Of a stretch of DNA of 64,000 bases, positions 57,806 to 64,000 are shown in pieces. A program made the translations under genes and the position numbers. Source of the stretch: Porphyromonas loveana. Lineage in GTDB: Bacteria > Bacteroidota > Bacteroidia > Bacteroidales > Porphyromonadaceae. Every line of letters begins with the position of its first letter. Position 1 is the first letter of the stretch. The stretch covers positions 98,718-162,717 of the forward strand of contig NZ_QEKY01000006.1 in the NCBI RefSeq assembly GCF_003096695.1, given 5' to 3'. The notes below the pieces were generated by a model. That model had not been told where the DNA came from and searched no databases. It saw nothing but the letters and a program-made list of their open reading frames with translations.

Positions 57806-60097
57806 TTAGGAGATACGACCAACGCTTTGGATATGTTTGTTCTGGCGCAGTCGGTGACAGATCTTCAGCAGGTCGTCTGCATTGTGTACGAGCAAATGAA
57901 TTTGCCCGTCGAATATACCGTCCTTGGCCGTGAGCTGAATGTGCTTGATACCCACGTTGAAGTCCTCCGTTATCACTTGGGAAACAGCCGTGAGAATACC
58001 GGTGGAATCAATCCCTTTGAGAGCCAACTTGGCTTCGAATGAGGTGTTGCCGTGATGTCCCCATTTGGTCGAAAGGATACGATTACCGAAGCTACTCTTC
58101 AGACGCATCGCAATGGGACACGAACGCTTGTGCACCACGACCGTGTTATCATCGTTGATAAAGCCGAAGGCATCGTCCCCCGGAATAGGCTGGCAACACT
58201 CGGCTATCTGGTAGTTACGGGAGTGTTCATTCTCTTCCAACACATAGGTTTGCTTGAGATCGAAGGTACGTTTTTCACCCTCCCCGGGCATCTTGGTCGG
58301 CTGCACAGGTGCTTTATTATTACGTCCCGGACGCAAAGCAGATCGCAAGGCTCGCATCAAAAAGTTACCGCTGTGCTCCCCTTGCACGAGTTTGCGGAAG
58401 TTTTCGGGCAGCGTGACGGCACCTGTTCCCACAGCATAGAAGAAAGATTCGCGATTAAGGAAGCCAAAGTAGGCAGCTATCCTGTCAAGAAGCTCCGCAG
58501 AGACCATCGGTTCGGATGTGCGAATAATACTTAGGACTCGTTCTTCTCCCTGGGTGATCAGCTCGCGACGCTTGCGACGCAAGAATGAATCGATCTTGGA
58601 CTTAGCCTTGGCGGTAGTAACGTAACGTAGCCACTCCTCGGCAGGTTGTTGATTTTTACTCGACAACACTTCCACCTGATCGCCACTGGCTAGCACATAA
58701 CTCAGGGGAACAAGCTTGTGATTTACCTTGGCTCCGATGCATCGGTCGCCAAGATCCGAGTGAAGCGAGTAAGCAAAGTCGAGTGCTGTGGCTCCTTGAG
58801 GCAAGCGCTTGATCTCCCCTTTGGGCGTGAATACCATCACTTCATTGGAGAAGAGGTTGAGCTTGATCATATCCAAGAAATCAAGCGCGTTGGGATTGGG
58901 GTTCTCCAAAATCTCTTGGATGGTGCTGAGCCACTTGTCCAACTCCGAATCCTCCTCCACCGTATCGCCCTTGTACTTCCAATGCGCGGCAAATCCTTTC
59001 TCGGCAATGTCGTCCATGCGCCTGCTGCGTATCTGCACCTCCACCCACTCTCCGTCAGGCCCCATAACTGTCAAGTGGAGTGCTTGGTAACCGTTGCTCT
59101 TGGGATTGCTCACCCAGTCGCGGATGCGGTCGGGACGATTGCGATAAATATCAGTAATAGCCGAGTATATCTCCCAACAACGATTCTTATCCGCCACTTC
59201 GGGAGAGGATTCGAAAATAATGCGGACGGCGAAGAGGTCGTATATTTCCTCGAAGGGAACCCCCTTCTTCTCCATCTTTTTCCAAATAGAGTACACAGAC
59301 TTCACCCGTGCCTTCATCTCGTACAAGAGCCCCATCGGCACGAATCGCTCCCGAAGGGGAGCTGTAAAGTGATCGAATAGCTCCTGTCTGTGCTGTTCGG
59401 TAATGCGTATTTTCTCCTTGATGGACTCATATTCTTGCGGATGCTCGTACTTGAAACTGAGGTCCTCTAACTCCGTCTTGATGGCAAATAGCCCCAGACG
59501 GTGAGCCAACGGGGCATAGACGTACTGTGTCTCACCGGTTATCTTCAGCTGCTTGGCAGGAAGCATAGAGCCAAGTGTGCGCATATTGTGCAGGCGGTCG
59601 GCAATCTTGATGAGAATGACGCGTATATCGTCGTTCATCGTGAGGATGAGCTTGCGGAAATTCTCCGCCTGAGCAGAAGCCGTACTGAAGACTTCGCCCG
59701 AGATTTTTGTCAGACCGTCAACAATCTGTGCGACCTTGTCGCCGAACATATCGCGCAGATCCTCAACTGTATACTCGGTATCCTCCACCACATCATGGAG
59801 CAGTGCGCAACAAATGGATGTGGACCCAAGTCCCATCTCTGAGCACACAATGCGTGCCACCGCAATAGGATGCATGATGTACGGCTCGCCGCTACGACGC
59901 TTGGCTCCGGCATGGGCATCCTTGGCAAGGCGGAAAGCCTTGTCGATGCGCTCCACCTTGCGTCGGTGGTTGGAGTTCAGATAGTCTTGTATCAGGAGTG
60001 AGTACTCATGCTGTATGAGCGCCTCATCATCTAAGGGTGTATGATCCTGAGGTGTAACGGAAAGCGCAATTGTATGGGGATCTTCTTTTGTATTCAT
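57806..60097 (-). CDS. Bifunctional (p)ppGpp synthetase/hydrolase, RelA/SpoT family
   Basis: The 763-residue protein is full length. It has an HD hydrolase domain with HDVVEDTEYTVEDL near 102 and an intact His-Asp pair, KIADRLHNMRTL near 161, a synthetase domain with YDLFAVRI and GYQALHLTVMGPDGEWVEVQIR (split), then TGS (about 420-480) and a C-terminal ACT domain (LALKGIDSTGILTAVSQVI). With the HD motif intact it should both make and break (p)ppGpp, so it is Rel/SpoT-type rather than a synthesis-only RelA. It is cotranscribed with the MscS gene. Confidence 0.95.
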   Translation of the reverse strand: MNTKEDPHTIALSVTPQDHTPLDDEALIQHEYSLLIQDYLNSNHRRKVERIDKAFRLAKDAHAGAKRRSGEPYIMHPIAVARIVCSEMGLGSTSICCALLHDVVEDTEYTVEDLRDMFGDKVAQIVDGLTKISGEVFSTASAQAENFRKLILTMNDDIRVILIKIADRLHNMRTLGSMLPAKQLKITGETQYVYAPLAHRLGLFAIKTELEDLSFKYEHPQEYESIKEKIRITEQHRQELFDHFTAPLRERFVPMGLLYEMKARVKSVYSIWKKMEKKGVPFEEIYDLFAVRIIFESSPEVADKNRCWEIYSAITDIYRNRPDRIRDWVSNPKSNGYQALHLTVMGPDGEWVEVQIRSRRMDDIAEKGFAAHWKYKGDTVEEDSELDKWLSTIQEILENPNPNALDFLDMIKLNLFSNEVMVFTPKGEIKRLPQGATALDFAYSLHSDLGDRCIGAKVNHKLVPLSYVLASGDQVEVLSSKNQQPAEEWLRYVTTAKAKSKIDSFLRRKRRELITQGEERVLSIIRTSEPMVSAELLDRIAAYFGFLNRESFFYAVGTGAVTLPENFRKLVQGEHSGNFLMRALRSALRPGRNNKAPVQPTKMPGEGEKRTFDLKQTYVLEENEHSRNYQIAECCQPIPGDDAFGFINDDNTVVVHKRSCPIAMRLKSSFGNRILSTKWGHHGNTSFEAKLALKGIDSTGILTAVSQVITEDFNVGIKHIQLTAKDGIFDGQIHLLVHNADDLLKICHRLRQNKHIQSVGRIS

Positions 60098-60122
60098 TTC
60101 TATTCATTATCGTCTGTAAATA

Positions 60123-60130
60123 CAAATATA
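60123..60130 (-). promoter_or_regulatory. Promoter -7 element for relA/spoT
   Basis: TATATTTG on the minus strand, 26 nt before the ATG at 60097. The rest of the gap to the ssrA terminator (60131-60373) shows no gene or structure I can name. Confidence 0.55.
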
Positions 60131-60373
60131 TAGAAAAGTAAGATGTGCTCTCCTCCCTACGCCATTCGGCTCGGACAAAGGACTATCGCAGGCCCCGCGA
60201 AAAGGTTGTTCATGTCACGGACTCAGTCTCTCCATCGCCTATTCTGCATCCTCTCTCGCGAGGATAAAAAGCCGTTCGTCCTTCGATGACAAGGATCGTA
60301 TGCGTGCGGAGGTTCCACTTCATCGGATGGCTACGGACAACTCAATAAAGAGCACCCACAAGTATAGAAGAAA

Positions 60374-60404
60374 GGTGCAAACCAATACTTACTTGATTTG
60401 CACC
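60374..60404 (-). terminator. Terminator of ssrA
   Basis: 12-bp stem GGTGCAAATCAA / TTGGTTTGCACC (one G-U) with loop GTAAGTA, followed on the minus strand by TTTCTTCT. Confidence 0.8.
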
Positions 60405-60412
60405 CTTCGCAG

Positions 60413-60817
60413 TGGAGCTGGAGGGAATTGAACCCTCGTCCAAACATGGAATCAATATGCTTTCTACATGTTTAGTTTCACTTAAGGTTTTCGAGAGCGA
60501 GCGAAGGCTGAAACGACCCGATGCCCACTCCTTATCTTCCGCTTGATTTAACCGCAGACAGGAAGCTATCCCGCGGCGATTCCCGATTTATTAGCACCGC
60601 ACTATCGAGCTGCTTCGGAACAAGAGCTACTCGGGCGATGTCTCGTCGCTGCCACTTTGGCGGCGATGAAGCGTTGATCTACTATACTTCGATCACGCAG
60701 CGAGAGCGTAATTATTTTCGCCAATTAAAATTTTGATGTCTGAGATTATAGTGCAAGCCACCTACGCACTACATGCTTACATACCGCTTCATCACGCTGT
60801 CAAAGCCGGTCAGCCCC
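60413..60817 (-). ncRNA. ssrA: Transfer-messenger RNA (tmRNA), ssrA
   Basis: About 405 nt. The 5' end (GGGGCTGACCGGCTTTGACA, at 60817 downward) and the 3' end (GGTTCAATTCCCTCCAGCTCCA, given here as the T-arm and acceptor strand) form the tRNA-Ala-like part. The tag frame at 60722-60693 reads GGC GAA AAT AAT TAC GCT CTC GCT GCG TGA, i.e. GENNYALAA, which I recall as the Porphyromonas tag. tmRNA rescues stalled ribosomes and marks the product for proteolysis. The terminal CCA is not encoded. A TATTTTTG element sits at 60849-60842. Confidence 0.97.
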
Positions 60818-60841
60818 GATTGTGTGGATCGGTATCCGCGA

Positions 60842-60849
60842 CAAAAATA
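60842..60849 (-). promoter_or_regulatory. Promoter -7 element for ssrA
   Basis: TATTTTTG on the minus strand, 25 nt before the mature 5' end, leaving a short leader for RNase P to remove. Confidence 0.65.
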
Positions 60850-61022
60850 GTAGAAATTGCGGACATATTACACTTCGTCTCCCTCCCCGACGTACTATTA
60901 ACATTGCTCAATCTGTCGAAAAAACGAGCATGTCCCCGCCATCTCAAGAGACTAATACGCTAGCATAAAAAAGCTCACATACGTATTAAGACCTTTCTCG
61001 TGCGTAGTTGCCGAAAAAACTC

Positions 61023-61140
61023 ACGCCATTTCAAAATCTTTTTGGCGCCATTTCAGAAAAATTTATGCGCCAAATCGGAAAACTTTTGGCGCGATCTTCT
61101 ATATGTTTTTGGCTCCATATTTTCGCCTTTATTGGCTCAT
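61023..61140 (+). repeat. GCGC-phased minisatellite, copy 6
   Basis: GCGC or ACGC/GCTC variants at 61023, 61045, 61067, 61089, 61112 and 61135; spacings 22, 22, 22, 23, 23. It lies 5' of ssrA and beyond the 3' end of the DUF4270 gene. The remainder of this 453-base gap has the ssrA promoter and a terminator. Confidence 0.85.
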
Positions 61141-61206
61141 TGTTTCGCAAAACAACCCATCGCACCCGTCCACTGCCTCTCTCCATCTTTCAGCTCCTGT
61201 CCGAAA

Positions 61207-61256
61207 CAATAAAGAGGCCATACCGGAACCTTCATTCCGATATGGCCTCTTTATTG
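61207..61256. terminator. Terminator after the DUF4270 gene, bidirectional
   Basis: 16-bp stem CAATAAAGAGGCCATA and complement, A/T-rich at the base in both directions. It ends 14 nt from the DUF4270 stop. Confidence 0.85.
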
Positions 61257-61270
61257 TTTGTTGCTACAAC

Positions 61271-62638
61271 TTAGTTGTCCGTGTACGTCATACTATAAAC
61301 CCCGATCCGCGCCGTCTTGTCCTTGGTACCAAGCTTAAGTTTCACACCTGCTGGGAAAAGGAAGTTGTTTAACCGAATCGTATAGGCCGTACTACCAGAA
61401 CCTCCCAACTGGCGCTTTACAGGGAGAAGAACCAAAACAAGGTCTTTGCTGATATAAGGCTTTCCATTAGCATCCTTCTCTGTATTGTTCTTAATGTGCT
61501 CCATCAGCAGACGACTAATATTACTAAACTTATACTCTCGCGAGCTAATGTTATAAGTTGAAGACAAGAATGCTGTCTTGGGCTGAGATAGCTCTGTTTG
61601 TTCTTCTTCAAAAAAGCTCTTCACCGAGTCTTGCGGCAAAAGCAAAAGATAGGGAGGAGGACTGAGGACAAGCCCCTCAGCAGGTTTTTCTGCTGTGACA
61701 TTGAACTGAGCCTCACCAATCTGCCAAGCCAAATTGGAAGAAAGAGTGGATGTATAGGCGTCTGTAAATTGCTCCTTGCTAATAGTCAGTTGCGTCATCA
61801 CACCGGCTGGACTCTTCACACAAGCAAGCGAATCATTTGGCACAAGAAGATGTGCGATCTGCGAATTCTTGACATGATTCACCTGATAGGATTCACTCGT
61901 ATTTACAAAAGTCTCAGTTGCGGTCTGAGTAGAGTCTGCCGTCACCCGATAGGTATAATAAACAGCCATCTGCGTGTTATATACGTTGAGGACAACTCCC
62001 GTACCCGTTGTGGTGGTGATGTATAAACCTCCGAACACATTATTGTAAAAACTCTCCTGTGTATCAAACACACTCGGGTTGTTTACAGAAAGATCGTATA
62101 TCTTCTGCCCGATATCTTTGGGCAACGGGACTCGAACACGATGGAAGGCGGAGTCATTACCGGCTCGAAATGCTTGAGAGGCAATGATCTGTGTCTCGTC
62201 CAAAAGTGAAGCAAGCTCCTGTGTCGTATAATGAGACTCGGGAATAGCCTTATTGATCTTGTATACCGAAACTTTCATGAGAGCCGTAGAATCGCCAACC
62301 CATGCATCATAATTGATGCTCAACTTAACAGAATCTATACGGCCGTTGATCGGTTGGTATTTGAACTTGAAGTTCCGAGGGCTCTTGAGCTGCATGATAT
62401 AGTCTGCCTTCAGATCGCCATATTCGGGATCCGTAATATCACCCAACAAGGTGAAGTTAGTACGGTTATATATGTCGCCCATTTCGATAGTTTTGACCGA
62501 AAACTCTAGCGTATCGACCTTGGCTGACACAGGATCCGAACCGGGCTGAATACTTTCTCCGATCGGAGACAAATCATCATTACAGCCCACCATGAAGAGG
62601 GCTGTAAATGCAAGGATGAGAAGAAACAATCTCTTCAT
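61271..62638 (-). CDS. DUF4270 family lipoprotein
   Basis: The 455-residue protein has a lipoprotein signal (MKRLFLLILAFTALFMVGC, Cys19), and then a mostly beta-strand body with the DUF4270 start pattern DDLSPIGESIQPGSDPVSAKVDTLEF and the region TNFTLLGDITDPEYGDLKADYIMQL. The family is widespread in Bacteroidota and has no agreed function known to me. It is 95 nt downstream of a glycogen-synthase-like gene on the same strand. An outer-membrane location is likely from the lipobox but the surface side is not known. Confidence 0.85.
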   Translation of the reverse strand: MKRLFLLILAFTALFMVGCNDDLSPIGESIQPGSDPVSAKVDTLEFSVKTIEMGDIYNRTNFTLLGDITDPEYGDLKADYIMQLKSPRNFKFKYQPINGRIDSVKLSINYDAWVGDSTALMKVSVYKINKAIPESHYTTQELASLLDETQIIASQAFRAGNDSAFHRVRVPLPKDIGQKIYDLSVNNPSVFDTQESFYNNVFGGLYITTTTGTGVVLNVYNTQMAVYYTYRVTADSTQTATETFVNTSESYQVNHVKNSQIAHLLVPNDSLACVKSPAGVMTQLTISKEQFTDAYTSTLSSNLAWQIGEAQFNVTAEKPAEGLVLSPPPYLLLLPQDSVKSFFEEEQTELSQPKTAFLSSTYNISSREYKFSNISRLLMEHIKNNTEKDANGKPYISKDLVLVLLPVKRQLGGSGSTAYTIRLNNFLFPAGVKLKLGTKDKTARIGVYSMTYTDN

Positions 62639-62733
62639 ATTGTTGTATCGTTGGATTTGCTTTACGATGTGGTTATTAACGCAGATGCAGGCTTCCCTAT
62701 TGTTCTATAAGAAGGAATTGTAGGCACCTGAAT

Positions 62734-63549
62734 TCAATGGGCTTCCAAGAGGGTGTTGTAGAAGTTATCGAAAGCTTCATCGTAGTTTTCTGTACCTTGG
62801 TATGGCAGGAAAGGCTTGTCCTTGAGAGATGAGATACATTCGGTGAGCTCCGGCGCTATAGTCTCCGAACCTTGAACCACTCCATCCGAATAATGAATTG
62901 CCAAACGATTGAGTGCCAGATAATCAACAGCATTGCCCATTACGGCTATATCTTCTCCACTTATCTTATCAAACTCAAGTTTGCTAAAAAGCGTTTCGGG
63001 CATAGTTCCTTGTCCGGCATCGTTATAAACGGAATAAACCACCTTAGCCTTCTGGAAACACGGGTCATCAGCATACATTTTCTTCAAATACAATGCTGCC
63101 AAAGTGGTAAACCATCCGTGACAATGGATCACATCCGGTATCCACCGTAGCTTCTTAATAGCCTCCAAAGCCCCGCGAACAAAGAAAATGGCACGTTCGT
63201 CATTGTCATTCTCTTGCTTAGGTTTGATATCATACATGGTCTTCCGCTTGAAAAAGTCATCATTATCAATAAAATAAACCTGCATACGAGCCGATTGAAT
63301 GGATGCCACCTTGATGATAAGCGGATGATCATTATCGTTAATGATCATATTGATCCCCGAAAGGCGTATCACTTCGTGCAACTGATTGCGACGCTCATTG
63401 ATGATACCATAACGTGGCATAAATATGCGCACCTCGTTGCCACGCTCCTGAATGTACTGAGGCAGGTTGCGCGACAAGACCGAAATATCCGTTTCCGGCA
63501 GATAGGGGAAAATCTCTTGAGATATGTAAAGAATTTTTTTGGAATCCAT
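62734..63549 (-). CDS. Degenerate glycogen/starch-synthase-like protein (GT5 N-domain only)
   Basis: The 271-residue protein aligns with the N-terminal half of GT5 glycogen synthases: ILYISQEIFPYLPE, LPQYIQERGNEVRIFMPRYG, DVIHCHGWFTTLAALYLK and VYSVYNDAGQGT-like. It stops before the C-terminal GT-B domain that carries most of the nucleotide-sugar site. The family motif KxGGLxD, next to the N-terminus, reads ETDISVL here, and HxHDW reads HCHGW. Catalysis as a glycogen synthase is therefore unlikely; a binding or regulatory role is possible. It probably forms an operon with the DUF4270 lipoprotein. Confidence 0.78.
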   Translation of the reverse strand: MDSKKILYISQEIFPYLPETDISVLSRNLPQYIQERGNEVRIFMPRYGIINERRNQLHEVIRLSGINMIINDNDHPLIIKVASIQSARMQVYFIDNDDFFKRKTMYDIKPKQENDNDERAIFFVRGALEAIKKLRWIPDVIHCHGWFTTLAALYLKKMYADDPCFQKAKVVYSVYNDAGQGTMPETLFSKLEFDKISGEDIAVMGNAVDYLALNRLAIHYSDGVVQGSETIAPELTECISSLKDKPFLPYQGTENYDEAFDNFYNTLLEAH

Positions 63550-63575
63550 TCTCTTTCTGTCATCTACGTTTCATG

Positions 63576-63583
63576 CAAAGATA
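63576..63583 (-). promoter_or_regulatory. Promoter -7 element for the GT5-like gene and DUF4270
   Basis: TATCTTTG on the minus strand, 27 nt before the ATG at 63549. From here to 63895 I see no gene. Confidence 0.6.
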
Positions 63584-63895
63584 CGAAAAATATACACCCC
63601 ATAAGTTTAATCACCTCATATCTCTCTCATTTTCTGCACAAAAAACACCTCCACATTACAGATACAAGGACGATATTTTACACAAATTCGGCTCCATTCC
63701 CCTACTTATTAATGAACAAACACTCCTCACCAAGTAAAATTAATAGGTAAAAACAGCCAAAAGATATTTCTCAAACAAGAATCTTCAGAAAGGGGATCTC
63801 CAAGAACAAGGTCTAAAACCAGATGTCCTTTTGGAGCTTTGAAAGTACATAATCAGAGCTATTCTCTGGAAAACAGGCGACAAATCAGTAAAATT

Positions 63896-64000
63896 ACGCC
63901 TCGGGATTGAGCAAAAAGTCGGGCGATTTGTGTTTCGTTTTGGCGCCATTTCTCCATGATTGATGCGCCGTTTTCTTTTCCCTTTGGCGCGACTTTGCAT
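63896..64000 (+). repeat. GCGC-phased minisatellite, copy 7 (cut by window edge)
   Basis: ACGC/GGGC/GCGC at 63896, 63921, 63943, 63965 and 63987; spacings 25, 22, 22, 22, the same series as copy 4. The array continues past the end of the window. Confidence 0.8.

Overview
The window looks like chromosome of a Bacteroidota oral anaerobe of the Porphyromonas gingivalis / P. gulae group. The evidence is an hmuY-hmuR-hmuS haem operon, porT and type IX secretion (T9SS) C-terminal signals, a Kgp/HagA-type cleaved-adhesin protein, a tmRNA whose tag reads GENNYALAA, methylmalonyl-CoA mutase mutA-mutB, and promoters built on the Bacteroidota -7 element TAnnTTTG. HmuY differs at several positions from the P. 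gingivalis W83 protein as I remember it and is two residues shorter, so P. gulae or a divergent P. gingivalis strain are both possible. There is no rRNA, CRISPR array, prophage or recognisable transposase.

Layout. 1-4.6 kb (minus): haem uptake operon hmuY, hmuR, hmuS, with hmuS cut by the window edge. 4.9-6.5 kb (minus): a T9SS cargo protein. 7.4-10.2 kb: M16 zinc protease. 10.5-11.6 kb: HU protein and a small beta-barrel protein, then tRNA-Arg(CCG). 11.8-13.4 kb (minus): a family 2 glycosyltransferase and porT. 13.5-16.1 kb: upp and a U32 (RlhA-like) protein. 16.5-32.1 kb: one long division and cell wall (dcw) cluster, rsmH-ftsL-ftsI-murE-mraY-murD-ftsW-murG-murC-ftsQ-ftsA-ftsZ-yqeY, closed by a perfect terminator. 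32.2-34.7 kb (minus): TonB-dependent receptor. 35.1-37.9 kb: triplicated adhesin with a T9SS signal. 38.3-39.9 kb: ECF sigma factor, membrane protein and Spy-like periplasmic protein. 39.9-43.5 kb: FKBP with a Cys/Gly tail, aroC, C69 dipeptidase, followed by tRNA-Arg(CCT). 44.1-47.1 kb: tkt-rpiB-SPFH-tail protein. 47.5-51.0 kb: thrS-infC-rpmI-rplT. 51.3-55.3 kb (minus): mutA-mutB. 55.9-60.1 kb (minus): relA/spoT-mscS. 60.4-60.8 kb (minus): ssrA (tmRNA). 61.3-63.5 kb (minus): a degenerate glycogen-synthase-like protein and a DUF4270 lipoprotein.

The most unusual structure is a family of seven intergenic minisatellite-like arrays (near 6.8, 16.2, 38.1, 47.3, 55.7, 61.1 and 63.9 kb). Each has about five to eight diverged units that carry GCGC or a one-base variant at a 22-23 bp period. 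All are in the same orientation and each lies 5' of at least one gene. They resemble the BrickBuilt minisatellite MITE described in P. gingivalis, but are far denser here than the genome count I remember. They also sit between functional blocks that I recall as being far apart in strain W83.

A second candidate novelty is the pair at 61.3-63.5 kb. It is an isolated GT5 N-domain protein that has lost the conserved KxGGLxD nucleotide-binding motif, placed directly upstream of a DUF4270 lipoprotein.

Gene links visible from the sequence: PorT belongs to the T9SS, which would export the two CTD-bearing proteins found here. The hmu genes bind haem, import it and probably process it. RelA/SpoT shares a transcription unit with an MscS channel. 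The ECF sigma gene forms a stress-response-like module with its two downstream neighbours.
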